The position numbers and the translations under genes were made by a program. A model generated the notes under the pieces. The model did not search any database and was not told where the DNA came from. It was given only the letters and a program-made list of their open reading frames with translations. Positions 1-8,265 of a stretch of 64,000 nucleotides of DNA are shown here, one piece after another; position 1 is the stretch's first letter, and the number at the start of each line of letters is the position of its first letter. Location of the stretch: positions 573,001 to 637,000 of the forward strand of contig NZ_JANQDU010000002.1 in the NCBI RefSeq assembly GCF_024723735.1, written 5' to 3'. Origin of the DNA: Frigidibacter sp. ROC022 (GTDB lineage: Bacteria; Pseudomonadota; Alphaproteobacteria; Rhodobacterales; Rhodobacteraceae).

Positions 1-79
1 CCTGGAATGCCTTCGCTACGAGACGGCGAATACGACCTATGGAACGATGCGCCGTCCGGAGGTTGTCCTGGCATCCTGA
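1..79 (+). CDS. 3' end of an unidentified gene (partial)
   Basis: From base 2 an open frame runs 25 codons to a TGA at 77-79 and ends with the residues RRPEVVLAS. It is followed 13 bases later by a GC-rich inverted repeat, which suits the end of a transcription unit. Too little protein is visible to name a family. The opposite-strand gene ends at 201, so the two would converge. The call rests on frame and context only. Confidence 0.35.
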   Translation, partial: LECLRYETANTTYGTMRRPEVVLAS

Positions 80-91
80 ACTGGGACGAAA

Positions 92-121
92 GCCGGGCCC
101 GCGGTAATCCACGGGCCCGGC
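92..121. terminator. GC-rich hairpin between convergent genes
   Basis: Perfect 10-base arms GCCGGGCCCG (92-101) and CGGGCCCGGC (112-121) enclose a 10-base loop. There is no T-run, so it is either a weak or factor-assisted terminator or an mRNA-stabilising 3' stem. It sits between the end of the partial plus-strand gene and the end of the minus-strand M24 gene. Confidence 0.45.
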
Positions 122-200
122 GCCTTCATCGTCTTCCGGGTGGTGGAGCGATCGAGATTTCGTCCTATTTTGGTTCCGTCTACCCCGGGCGCATCTCGTC

Positions 201-1358
201 CTAGATCAGGTCGTGCGGGTTCGTGCTGAGCAGTTCTAGCCCGTCCTCAGTGACGAGGATGTTGTCTTCGAAACGGATCGAGAAATCGTTGTGCCGCATG
301 GCCGGCTGGAACGACAACACCATCCCCGGTTCGAACACCGTGTCGCGATGGGTCGGGTGGGGAAAATCGTGGAAAGGCCCCAGGCCGATGCCGTGGATGG
401 TGAACTGCTGACAAGGGAATTTCGACTTGTCGGGTTGATAGCCCTTCGCCGCCATCTCGCCCCGGATATGATCGAACACGTCGCCGAACTGCTTGCCGGC
501 CCGGCAATAGTCCATGAACTTGTCATAGGTGGCATAGAGATCTTCCGCGATCTTGCGGTATTCCGGTTTTGGCTCGCCGACCACCCAGGTCCGCGCCACG
601 TCGCAGCCGTAGCCGAGATAGATGCAGCCAAGGTCGATCGTAACCAGGTCTCCCTCCTCGATCTTCTTCCACTCGGCTGCGAAGGCGCGGTAGTTCGCCG
701 TCCGCTTGCCGGACTGACACATCGTCTCGATCTCGCGGATGGCACCCAGGCGCTTCATTTCGAGTTCCATCGCGAACTGGACGTCCATCTCGCTGACGCC
801 AGGCTTCGCCGCTGCCTTCGCCGCTTCGATGGCGGATTCTGCGATGGTGATCGATTTGCGGATCAGCTCGATCTCGGCCGGTTCCTTGACCATGCGCGCG
901 ATGAACAGCATGTCTCCTGCCGGTACCAGTTCGGCATCGGGCAGCTCGGTCGCCAAATTCTTGTAGGTCGAGGCGGTGCAGCATTTTTCCTCGAAACCGA
1001 TCCGGCCCTTTTCCAAGCCACGCTCTTTCAACACCCGCGCCACTGCCACGTTGGCCGAGCGTGAATCGCCTAGATCGACAATGCGCACGTCTTTGATCCA
1101 TGTGCCCTCGCGCACCGCATTCATGGTGATGAAGGCCGCCATGAAGATCGGGTCGTGATCGCGGAACAGCAAGAGGGGCGATTCCGTGATGTGGGTGTGA
1201 GAGAGCGGATACCAGGGCCAGTGCTGATAATGGCCACCATAATAGTGCTGGTTGGTGAAGTTGTGCACGATCATGCAATCGAGGTTTTTCTCCGCCATCA
1301 TGCCGCGTAGCTTGTTCAGTCGTTTTTCGTAGTCGAATTCGGTACCGAAGATATTCAT
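201..1358 (-). CDS. M24-family (creatinase/prolidase-like) hydrolase
   Basis: A 385-residue protein with the two-domain layout of M24 proteins: an N-terminal creatinase_N domain (about 1-150) and a C-terminal pita-bread domain. Pita-bread ligand positions are IDLG with a second Asp about 12 residues on (near 239-251), His in TIHGIG (near 319) and Glu in RFEDN (near 361). Where metallopeptidases have a Glu in the IEPG motif, this protein has FQPA (near 347), so one metal ligand is Gln. Creatinase itself is a metal-free member, so a C-N hydrolase on a small substrate is more likely than a peptidase. The ATG at 1358 has AGGAAAGG about 10 bases upstream; a longer frame to 1475 lacks this support. 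It is divergent from the 1685-7547 cluster. Confidence 0.85.
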   Translation of the reverse strand: MNIFGTEFDYEKRLNKLRGMMAEKNLDCMIVHNFTNQHYYGGHYQHWPWYPLSHTHITESPLLLFRDHDPIFMAAFITMNAVREGTWIKDVRIVDLGDSRSANVAVARVLKERGLEKGRIGFEEKCCTASTYKNLATELPDAELVPAGDMLFIARMVKEPAEIELIRKSITIAESAIEAAKAAAKPGVSEMDVQFAMELEMKRLGAIREIETMCQSGKRTANYRAFAAEWKKIEEGDLVTIDLGCIYLGYGCDVARTWVVGEPKPEYRKIAEDLYATYDKFMDYCRAGKQFGDVFDHIRGEMAAKGYQPDKSKFPCQQFTIHGIGLGPFHDFPHPTHRDTVFEPGMVLSFQPAMRHNDFSIRFEDNILVTEDGLELLSTNPHDLI

Positions 1359-1684
1359 GTCCTGGCTGGCCTTTCCTTGGGATTGACGCGGCACAAGGGC
1401 ATCGAGGGCAGATTGTCCTGCCGTATCAAACTTCCACGGCGACACCAAAATGGCGATGCCGTGGACCTCCCTCATGCCTGTTACCCCAGAACGCTAGTCA
1501 AAGGCCGCGTTCGCCGAAAGTGTCGAAACAGGCACGACATTTGTGAAATATTTTCCGAAATAAAATTTGTTTTTGTGCGTATTTTGAAAACAGCGAACGA
1601 CAACTCGTGCATGCTGGTGCCGCCCTATGTCTACGGTTGCGGGGTACGTTGGCGAGCAGATGCACTCAAAGGGAGGACTCTCAA
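1359..1684. promoter_or_regulatory. Divergent intergenic region, AT-rich
   Basis: These 326 bases separate the minus-strand M24 gene from the plus-strand cluster, so promoters for both must lie here. The stretch 1538-1592 is clearly AT-rich against a GC-rich background. No convincing -35/-10 pair or palindromic operator stands out. No regulator gene is linked to the cluster. Confidence 0.45.
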
Positions 1685-2557
1685 TTGGCGAACGATGCGT
1701 CGGGCGAGAACAGGTATCGCCTTATCCTGATCCAAGGCTTTCGGTTGCCGGAAGATTCTCCCTATCTGCATCGCAAGCTGACCGGTCCGAAGGAAGAAAC
1801 TCTTATGGACTACCCGGTCGTGGCGCCCTTGCTTGACGGCGTCGACTGGGAGCTTCACGGCGGTGCACCGACCACGTACGGAAACTGGGCCGTCGAGAAC
1901 CGGCAGGAATTCATACATTCGGGAGCCGCGCGGCTGCCGATCGTGAAAGAAGCCTGTGAAAGTGGAAAATACAACGGCATCGTGCTTCTCGGTGGGGGAG
2001 AACCCGGCGCGCAGGAAGCGCGAGAGATTGCCCGCCCCTACGGCATTCCAGTCGCCTCCTGCGCGTTTTCGCAGATGCATATTGCGACGATGCTGGGAAA
2101 TCGCTTCAGTATCATAGACTTGGCCGAAAGCCACAGTATGTATTACTACAACCTCGTCGTGCAGCACCGCATGACCGAGCGCTGCGCTTCACTCAGGATG
2201 ATCGATTTCCCGCATGACCGGCCCGGGGAGGAACCCGGCCGTCCACTGCACGAGGAAAAGCGAAAAGCGCGGGCCGGAGAGCGATCGGACGCAATTGAGG
2301 AGGCGGTGGCCGAGGCTGTCGCCGCCATCGAAGAAGACGGCGCCGAGGTCATCATGTTCAGCTGCTCAGGCCTCTTCTGGCTTCAACCCTTCGTGCAGGC
2401 GCGGCTGGATGAGATGGGCTGGGAAGTGCCGGTCCTGCATGGCTACCGTTGCGCGATCGCCGTAGCCAAGATGATGATCGACCTCAACCTCAGCGCCAGC
2501 GGCCTGATGTTCCCTGGTGACCGCCCCGTGCGGCGGCGCCGCAAGCGGCTGTTCTGA
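1685..2557 (+). CDS. Asp/Glu/hydantoin racemase superfamily protein with one active-site Cys
   Basis: A 290-residue protein of the aspartate/glutamate/hydantoin racemase superfamily (two Rossmann-like lobes, cofactor-independent). Racemases use one Cys per lobe. Here the first-lobe motif reads LLGGGEPG, with Gly where racemases have Cys, while the second-lobe Cys is kept in MFSCSG. Arylmalonate decarboxylase has this Gly/Cys arrangement, so a decarboxylase or a one-sided isomerase is possible; the substrate is unknown. The start chosen is TTG at 1685, because GGGAGG (1671-1676) lies 8 bases upstream. A GTG at 1607 would add 26 residues of low family likeness. It is the first gene of the 1685-7547 set. 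Confidence 0.75.
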   Translation: MANDASGENRYRLILIQGFRLPEDSPYLHRKLTGPKEETLMDYPVVAPLLDGVDWELHGGAPTTYGNWAVENRQEFIHSGAARLPIVKEACESGKYNGIVLLGGGEPGAQEAREIARPYGIPVASCAFSQMHIATMLGNRFSIIDLAESHSMYYYNLVVQHRMTERCASLRMIDFPHDRPGEEPGRPLHEEKRKARAGERSDAIEEAVAEAVAAIEEDGAEVIMFSCSGLFWLQPFVQARLDEMGWEVPVLHGYRCAIAVAKMMIDLNLSASGLMFPGDRPVRRRRKRLF

Positions 2558-2625
2558 GGCCAGCCCGATGGAAAGCGGCCCCCATAGGGGCAAAAGGAAA
2601 GGAGGGCGCGCAAGCGTCGAAGCGG

Positions 2626-3483
2626 ATGAAACTGATCAGCTATTCAATGAAGGGCGAGGCCGGCGTCGGCGCCGTGGTCGGCGAGGGTGTCGTCGATTTG
2701 GGCCGACGTCTCGGCGAAAAATTCGGCACGATGAAATCGCTGATTTCCCAGGGCGATCTTACGGAGGTGAAAGGTGCGGTCGAACGCGCCGAGCCGGATT
2801 ACCGCTACGACGAGGTGACGCTGCTTCCGGTAGTGCCGGATGCGTCGAAGATCGTTTGCATCGGCCTGAACTACAAGGCACACGCCGCTGAGACCACGCG
2901 AGACCCCAACGACAAGCCAATGCTGTTCGCTCGCTGGGCCGACACGCTGATTGCGCACAAGGCACCGCTCGTCCAGCCACGCATCTCGCAGATGCTGGAC
3001 TATGAGGCTGAGATGCTGACGGTGATCGGCAGCCACACCGGCCGAAACGTCAAGGCGGCGGACGCGCTAAAATATGTCTTCGGCTACAGCTGCATGAACG
3101 AGGGCAGCGTGCGGGACTGGCAGCGCCATTCGAGCCAGGTCACAGCGGGCAAGAATTTCGTCGGCACGGGGGCGACCGGTCCCTGGATCGTGACAGCGGA
3201 CGAGATCCCCGATCCGCAGGTGCTGGACATTGATCTGACAGTCAACGGTGAGCCCCGGCAGACCGCCAACACCCGGGACATGATCTGGTCGGTGGCCGAG
3301 ATGATCGAATACATCACAAACTGGATGCCGCTCGGCCCCGGCGATCTGATCGCCACCGGGACCCCGGCCGGCGTCGGTTCCATGCGCAAGCCGCCGATCT
3401 TCCTCCAACCCGGCGACAAAGTCGAGGTGACGATCAATGGCATAGGCACACTCAGCAATATCGTGGAGGCGGAAAATGCCTGA
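2626..3483 (+). CDS. Fumarylacetoacetate hydrolase (FAH) family protein
   Basis: A 285-residue protein of the FAH/2-hydroxyhepta-2,4-diene-1,7-dioate isomerase family, which cleaves or isomerises beta-diketo or enol acids with a divalent metal. Visible family motifs are an N-terminal small domain (about 1-70), KIVCIGLNYKAHA at the domain junction, metal-binding YEAE (near 126) with a later Asp in EGSVRDWQ, and the C-terminal TGTPAGVG. The second metal Glu context is normal for the family. Its last 8 bases overlap the following SDR gene, so the two are translated together. The exact substrate cannot be read from sequence; in this cluster it probably acts on a ring-opened or keto-acid intermediate. 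Confidence 0.85.
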   Translation: MKLISYSMKGEAGVGAVVGEGVVDLGRRLGEKFGTMKSLISQGDLTEVKGAVERAEPDYRYDEVTLLPVVPDASKIVCIGLNYKAHAAETTRDPNDKPMLFARWADTLIAHKAPLVQPRISQMLDYEAEMLTVIGSHTGRNVKAADALKYVFGYSCMNEGSVRDWQRHSSQVTAGKNFVGTGATGPWIVTADEIPDPQVLDIDLTVNGEPRQTANTRDMIWSVAEMIEYITNWMPLGPGDLIATGTPAGVGSMRKPPIFLQPGDKVEVTINGIGTLSNIVEAENA

Positions 3484-4237
3484 TCGCGTCATGTCCGAAC
3501 GACTGGTCGCTCTGATTACCGGCGCGTCCTACGGTATCGGCGCGGCGTCGGCGCTCGCTCTGGCTCGCGCGGGGTACGATGTCGCGGTAACCGCCCGAGC
3601 GCTATCGTCGGTCGAGGCGACGGCCGCGAAGGCCAAGGAACTCGGTGCCGGAGCGCTGCCACTGGCGCTCGACGTTACCGACCAGTCCAGCATCGAGGCC
3701 GTGACGGCCGCAGTGCTTGACCGCTTCGGCCATATCGACGTGCTGGTGAACAATGCCGGCGGGCAGTTGATGAAGCCCGCGCTCGACGTCACGCGGGAAG
3801 ACTGGGACCGGGTCGTCGCTGTGAACCTCACCGGGGCGTTCTTCATGTCGCAGGCGGTCGCCCGCCACCTGATCGAAACCGGGCGGCCCGGGGCGATCGT
3901 CAATGTCACCTCGACCAGCGGCCTTGTCGGCCGCCCCAACAGCTCGGGCTACGGTTCGACGAAGGCCGGGTTGATTCAGCTTACGCGGATGCTGGCCATC
4001 GAATGGGCCAAGAACGGCATTCGGGTGAATGGCATCGCCCCGGCTTCGACCCTGACGCCGACACGCAAGAACCTGTCCAATCCGGAACGGCGGGATCAGT
4101 TCCTGGCGAAAATCCCGATCGGCCGGTTCGGAAAACCCGAAGAGATGGGCGCCGCAGTTGCCTATCTGGCCGGGCCGGATGCCGGGTTCATCACCGGCCA
4201 GATACTCGTACTCGACGGCGGCCTGACCGCAGCCTGA
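3476..4237 (+). CDS. Short-chain dehydrogenase/reductase (SDR)
   Basis: A 253-residue classical SDR. The cofactor motif TGASYGIG lies near residues 15-22, NNAGG follows near 90, and the catalytic Ser (NVTSTSG), Tyr and Lys (YGSTK) are all present with normal spacing. The C-terminus has the usual ITGQ...LDGG signature. It would oxidise or reduce a hydroxyl/keto group with NAD(P). The ATG at 3476 has GGAGG (3465-3469) six bases upstream and overlaps the FAH gene; a second ATG at 3491 is possible. Confidence 0.88.
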   Translation: MPDRVMSERLVALITGASYGIGAASALALARAGYDVAVTARALSSVEATAAKAKELGAGALPLALDVTDQSSIEAVTAAVLDRFGHIDVLVNNAGGQLMKPALDVTREDWDRVVAVNLTGAFFMSQAVARHLIETGRPGAIVNVTSTSGLVGRPNSSGYGSTKAGLIQLTRMLAIEWAKNGIRVNGIAPASTLTPTRKNLSNPERRDQFLAKIPIGRFGKPEEMGAAVAYLAGPDAGFITGQILVLDGGLTAA

Positions 4238-4281
4238 GCAACAATCAATCCAACCGAAATTCCCCAATAAGGAGACATACA

Positions 4282-5484
4282 ATGAGAATTCTCGATTCCG
4301 GCGATCCCAGCTTCACCGCCACGCGGGCGCAGGCCGTCAAATTCGGCCCGGCACAGGTGGACTGGGAAACGCGCGTCGACTTCGTCGCGCTGCGTGAATA
4401 CCGGCTGGCCCGCACCCGCGCCGCGATGGAAAAGCACAACCTCGACTTCCTCCTCTCGATCCGGCTTGAGAACGGCCGCTACATCTCAGGCTGCAAGCGG
4501 CTTTATTGGCCGACGCTCACGCTGGCCGGCGGTCCGGTGATCATGTTGCCGCGCGAAGGCCATATGTCGATCGGCGTGATCGACACCGACATGCAGTCGA
4601 AGGCGCTGAGTTGGATTCCGGCCGACCGTTTCCGCGAGCCGCGCCGCATGGAGGTCGCGCACGAGGTCGTGGCCTATGCCAAGGAACTGCGTGAGCTGTT
4701 CGGCAACGCGCTCGACAATGCGACGATCGGCGTGGACCTCTGGTCGCCCGCGATGTTTGAGGTGCTGCCGAAGGAATTCCCGAACGCCAAGTTCGTCGAT
4801 GGTCAGACCGCGATGCTCGACGCCCGCGCGATTAAGTCGCCGGACGAGATCGCCTGCATGAAGATGGCCTATGCCATTGCCGAGGCCGGCATGTATGACG
4901 CGGTTCAGGCACTGCGCCCGGGTATCCGCGAATGCGAACTCGTGGGCATCGCCTTCAACAAGTTCTGGCAGCTTGGCGCCGAGACATCGCAGTGTAGCCA
5001 CGCGATCAACTCCGGCCCCGGCAGCGAGCCCTACCGCCGTTTCCACACGGACCGGATCATCCAGTATGGCGAGATCGTGAACATCGACCTCGGCGCCTGC
5101 TGGAACGGCTATTTCAGCGATTTCTGCCGCCCGTTCATCTGCGGTATGAAACCCTCGACGCGCCAACTCGAGCTGTTCAAGACGGCTTACGAAAAGCAGG
5201 TCGAGGGTCTGAACGCAATCAAGCCGGGGCTGTCGGTGGGCGAGGTCTGCAAGAGCTTGGGACGCAAGGCACTGGGCCATTCGATCGGTATGGGCCCGCT
5301 CGATCCGCCGATGCTGCATTCGACCTGGGACGATGTGCTTCAGCCCGGAATGACATTCTCGGTCTACACACCCCACCTTGGCGAGCTCGGCGTGGGCGGT
5401 ATCCATATCGAGGACGAGGTCGTCATCACCGAAACCGGGTGCGAGGTCTATTCGACGTTCCCCGTCTTCGGCATCGACGAGTGA
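4282..5484 (+). CDS. M24-family (creatinase/prolidase-like) hydrolase, second copy
   Basis: A 400-residue M24 protein, distinct in sequence from the one at 201-1358. The Asp pair lies in VNIDLG and YFSDF (near 265-277), the His in GHSIGMG (near 331) and the last Glu in IHIEDE (near 373). The first Glu ligand of the usual IEPG motif is replaced in FSVYTP (near 358). With one ligand missing it may be metal-free, like creatinase. The ATG at 4282 has AAGGAGA 7-8 bases upstream. It belongs to the same run as the FAH and SDR genes (44-base gap). Two such proteins in one locus suggest sequential hydrolysis of related substrates. Confidence 0.85.
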   Translation: MRILDSGDPSFTATRAQAVKFGPAQVDWETRVDFVALREYRLARTRAAMEKHNLDFLLSIRLENGRYISGCKRLYWPTLTLAGGPVIMLPREGHMSIGVIDTDMQSKALSWIPADRFREPRRMEVAHEVVAYAKELRELFGNALDNATIGVDLWSPAMFEVLPKEFPNAKFVDGQTAMLDARAIKSPDEIACMKMAYAIAEAGMYDAVQALRPGIRECELVGIAFNKFWQLGAETSQCSHAINSGPGSEPYRRFHTDRIIQYGEIVNIDLGACWNGYFSDFCRPFICGMKPSTRQLELFKTAYEKQVEGLNAIKPGLSVGEVCKSLGRKALGHSIGMGPLDPPMLHSTWDDVLQPGMTFSVYTPHLGELGVGGIHIEDEVVITETGCEVYSTFPVFGIDE

Positions 5485-5500
5485 CGCGCCTGACGTCCTC

Positions 5501-5573
5501 CACTGGGCGCGCATCCTGATCGGGGCGCGCCAGTGATAACTCCCTGGTCTCCGGGTGCCGCACGATCCCGGAG
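5501..5573 (+). terminator. Pair of intercistronic hairpins
   Basis: Two inverted repeats follow the M24 gene. The first is CACTGGGCGCGC (5501-5512) against GCGCGCCAGTG (5525-5535) with one bulged base. The second is CTCCGGG (5549-5555) against CCCGGAG (5567-5573). Neither has a T-run. They may terminate, partly terminate or protect the mRNA before the dehydrogenase gene. Confidence 0.4.
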
Positions 5574-5624
5574 GCCGATTTTAGGCGGTTGGCGCTCGGC
5601 CGGCTGCTATATGGAGACGAATTC

Positions 5625-6647
5625 ATGCAAACGAAAATAGTCGTGTTCATGAGCAACGAAAGGCAGGCGGAGGCCGCCAGATCCATGTCGCCTTCGGGTG
5701 TCGACATCCAGGTCTTCACCAAGCGCGGTGATCCGGCGGCGCGCGAGGCGCTTTCGCAAGCCGATGTCATGGTGGGCACGGTTCCACCGTTCGAAATGGA
5801 CGATGCCTTCTACGAGTCCTGCCCGCGGCTGAAGCTCGTTCAGCTTTTGATCGCGGGTTACGACAAGTACGATATCGACGCGGCGCGCCGTGCCGGCGTC
5901 TTGATTGCCAGCAACGGCGGTGCAAATGCAAACGGCGTGGCCGAACATGCCTTCATGCTTATGATGGCTCTGAAACGGCGGCTGCTTCGGTATCACGGCG
6001 ATGTGGTCGAAGGACGTTGGTGGAGTTTCGGAAACATGCCGCCGATCACTGACTTGAACGGCGCAACTCTCGGGATCGTCGGTTTCAACACCATTGGCAA
6101 ACGGCTCGCCCGTCTGGCCCGTGCATTCGACATGCGCGTGGTTTACACCGACCTCGTCCGGCTCCCTCCCGACGAGGAGAACAATCTAGGGGTTTCCTTT
6201 CGGCTGCTGAACGAAACCTTGCGCGAGTCGGACGTTGTCAGCCTGCATGTTCCGTTGCTGCACTCGACGCGCAAGATGATCGGCGCCGCAGAGTTCGCCC
6301 TTATGAAGCCCGGGGCCATCCTCATCAACACCAGCCGCGGCCCGGTCGTGGATGAGGCCGCCCTGTGCCAGGCCCTGTCGGAGGGCCAGATCGCTGGCGC
6401 CGGTCTGGATGTCCTCGAAGAGGAACCGCCGAATCCGGACAACCCGTTGTTCTCGATGGACAACGTGGTTCTCACGCCGCATCAGGCCGGTCACATCATC
6501 CACTACTTCGAACCCGCCCTGCGCAACGCATTTCTCAACGCGGAGCGCGTGCAGAACGGTATGGCGCCGGATTGGATCATCCCCGAACTGCGTCAGGGCG
6601 TGACGGCCGAGAACAACCGAATCCTGTTGCAACGAGCTGCCAGCTGA
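5625..6647 (+). CDS. D-isomer-specific 2-hydroxyacid dehydrogenase
   Basis: A 340-residue NAD(P)-dependent D-2-hydroxyacid dehydrogenase (reversible 2-keto acid to D-2-hydroxy acid). The catalytic Arg is in NTSRGPVVDE, the Glu in the LDVLEEEPP segment and the His in TPHQAG. The nucleotide-binding loop (near residue 150) reads GFNTIG where most relatives have GxGxxG, so the second Gly is Asn. The ATG at 5625 has GGAGA about 8 bases upstream and is preferred over an upstream start at 5589. It is separated from the preceding gene by two hairpins and followed 45 bases later by an SDR. Confidence 0.82.
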   Translation: MQTKIVVFMSNERQAEAARSMSPSGVDIQVFTKRGDPAAREALSQADVMVGTVPPFEMDDAFYESCPRLKLVQLLIAGYDKYDIDAARRAGVLIASNGGANANGVAEHAFMLMMALKRRLLRYHGDVVEGRWWSFGNMPPITDLNGATLGIVGFNTIGKRLARLARAFDMRVVYTDLVRLPPDEENNLGVSFRLLNETLRESDVVSLHVPLLHSTRKMIGAAEFALMKPGAILINTSRGPVVDEAALCQALSEGQIAGAGLDVLEEEPPNPDNPLFSMDNVVLTPHQAGHIIHYFEPALRNAFLNAERVQNGMAPDWIIPELRQGVTAENNRILLQRAAS

Positions 6648-6692
6648 GGCCGGCAGGTGCGCGTGTCCCCGATCCAAAAAAAAGGACAAAGC

Positions 6693-7547
6693 ATGAGCGG
6701 CGACATCAGACTGGACGGCCGGACCGCGCTGGTGACCGGCGCGGGGCGCGGGCTTGGCGCGGCAATGGCGCTCGCGCTCGTCCGGGCAGGGGCGGAAGTG
6801 ACGATCGCCGACATCAATGAACAGGCGGTGCGCGAACAGGAGCGCGCCGCCGCCGCGTTGCAGCCTGCGAGCGCGGTACGCGGCCTGGTTGGGGATCTGC
6901 GCGACCGGGATTTCTGCCGCGCCGCAGTCCTTGCTTCCGGCGGCCCCGACATCCTTGTGAACAACGCGGCTCTGCTGCCCTCCTTCGCGCATCCGGGAAG
7001 GTTGCTCGAAGGCGGCAGGTTCAACCGTTTCTGGGAACTCGACGACAGTGTTGTGGAGGCGGTTCTGGATGTGAACTTCCTCGCCGCGGACCGGATGGCT
7101 CGGCTGAGCGCGCCGCGAATGATCGAAAAGGGCTGGGGGAGGATCGTCAACGTCGGAACGCGCCTCACCACGATGCACAATCCCGGGGCTTCGCCCTACG
7201 GACCGTCCAAGGCGGCACTCGAAATGGCCTCCGAGATCTGGGTAAAGGACCTGGCTGGGACGGGTGTGACGGTCAATCTTCTCAGCCCGGGCGCCGCGGC
7301 CGACACGCCCGGCTTCGCGACCGATGCCGAGAAGGCCAATCGCAGCCGCGACCCGAATTTTCACATGATGGCACCCCGAAAGATGGCCGCCCCCATCGTC
7401 TGGCTCGCCTCCGATCGGTCGAACGGGTTCAACGGCCATGCGATCGAAGCTGACGGTTGGGACGAAACCCGGCCCCCGGATGAGGAAGCGTTGCGCATCG
7501 CTCGCCCGCTTGGCTTCAAATTCCACACAGGCTCTGGAATTCGGTAA
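6693..7547 (+). CDS. SDR-family oxidoreductase with atypical catalytic triad
   Basis: A 284-residue SDR with TGAGRGLG near residue 16, NNAALLP, and Tyr/Lys in YGPSK. The residue 13 positions before Tyr, normally the catalytic Ser, is Thr (NVGTR). The enzyme may still be active, because Thr can replace Ser in some SDRs, but this is worth noting. The ATG at 6693 is preceded by AAAGGA; a start at 6657 is possible. It is the last gene of the cluster. The substrate is unknown. Confidence 0.8.
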   Translation: MSGDIRLDGRTALVTGAGRGLGAAMALALVRAGAEVTIADINEQAVREQERAAAALQPASAVRGLVGDLRDRDFCRAAVLASGGPDILVNNAALLPSFAHPGRLLEGGRFNRFWELDDSVVEAVLDVNFLAADRMARLSAPRMIEKGWGRIVNVGTRLTTMHNPGASPYGPSKAALEMASEIWVKDLAGTGVTVNLLSPGAAADTPGFATDAEKANRSRDPNFHMMAPRKMAAPIVWLASDRSNGFNGHAIEADGWDETRPPDEEALRIARPLGFKFHTGSGIR

Positions 7548-7919
7548 CTGGACCGGCCAGGTCAACGATGACAGCGCATGCAATTTCTCTGAGCATTTTT
7601 GCATGTTCGCCGATTTGATCCTGGCGTCAGCCGTTGTCGCGTGTCGTTTTAGGCGGATCTGAGGCTATCGTTTCAAGCGCCATGCAACGTTTCATCTGCG
7701 AACTCAGAACTATTTGTAATTTCAGTGGGATAAGCGTATCATCCTGAGGAAGATGGCTACGTCAGCTTCAGCCGATCTGAATCTTTGCAAATTTAGTGAA
7801 GCGAAAACTTACGCCGACGAAAAGTGCAAGTGTATCAATGTAGTAATCGTTGCTCACTTGCAGGATATCGTTTCATGACCCGTCTGTATCTCGTCCTTGC
7901 TACTCTTTCCCCGTCATCG
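7548..7919. other. Intergenic stretch without a gene
   Basis: No coding region is supported in these 372 bases. The sequence is richer in A and T than its left neighbour. An 8-base inverted repeat TGCAAGTG (7825-7832) / CACTTGCA (7855-7862) lies just before the istA remnant. This stretch marks the transition from the catabolic cluster to mobile DNA. Confidence 0.5.
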
Positions 7920-8165
7920 GCCCTGGGCAAGAAGGGAAAGCGAGAGTACGTGCAGGTGCTCCGGCTCCTTGAGACTTTTGAAATGGATCACGTCCATGGC
8001 GCCGTCAGGCATGCGCTCGATCTGGGTGCAATCGGCTATGACGCGGTCAAGTACCTGGTCCCGTGCCGGGTCGAACGTCGCCCACCGCGGCTCGATCTCG
8101 ATATCTACCCTTACCTGCCGCGCGCCCGGGTCGAGACGACGAAGCCGGCCAGCTACATGAGCCTG
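7920..8165 (+). pseudogene. Remnant of IS21-family transposase istA (C-terminal end)
   Basis: About 82 codons match the conserved C-terminus of IS21 IstA transposases: ALGKKGKREYVQVLRLLETF, followed by GAIGYDAVKYL, the ERRPPRLDL...YPYLPRA block and a final TTKPASYMSL. The catalytic DDE domain and the helper ATPase istB are absent, so this is a dead fragment. It lies between the catabolic cluster and the integrative element and shows earlier insertion or deletion here. Confidence 0.8.
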
Positions 8166-8200
8166 ATACGCGGAGCGAGGGCATGCCGTCGCCTTTGCCG

Positions 8201-8222
8201 TTTCGAACCGAACGGTTCGAAA
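8201..8222. repeat. 22-base palindrome near the element's distal end
   Basis: TTTCGAACCG (8201-8210) and CGGTTCGAAA (8213-8222) are perfect 10-base arms around AA. It lies between the istA remnant and the last element gene. The GGTTCGAA core resembles the T-arm of tRNAs, a common target of such integrases, but no tRNA is present. It could be an attachment-site remnant or a transcription stop. Confidence 0.35.
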
Positions 8223-8265
8223 AAACTGCTTGCCCGGCTCCGCGCGGCCGGGAGCGCTATGCTAT

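Noticed and set aside
1607-1684. GTG start at 1607 for the racemase-superfamily gene
   Set aside because: No ribosome site, extra residues unlike the family, and a TTG at 1685 has GGGAGG at ideal distance.
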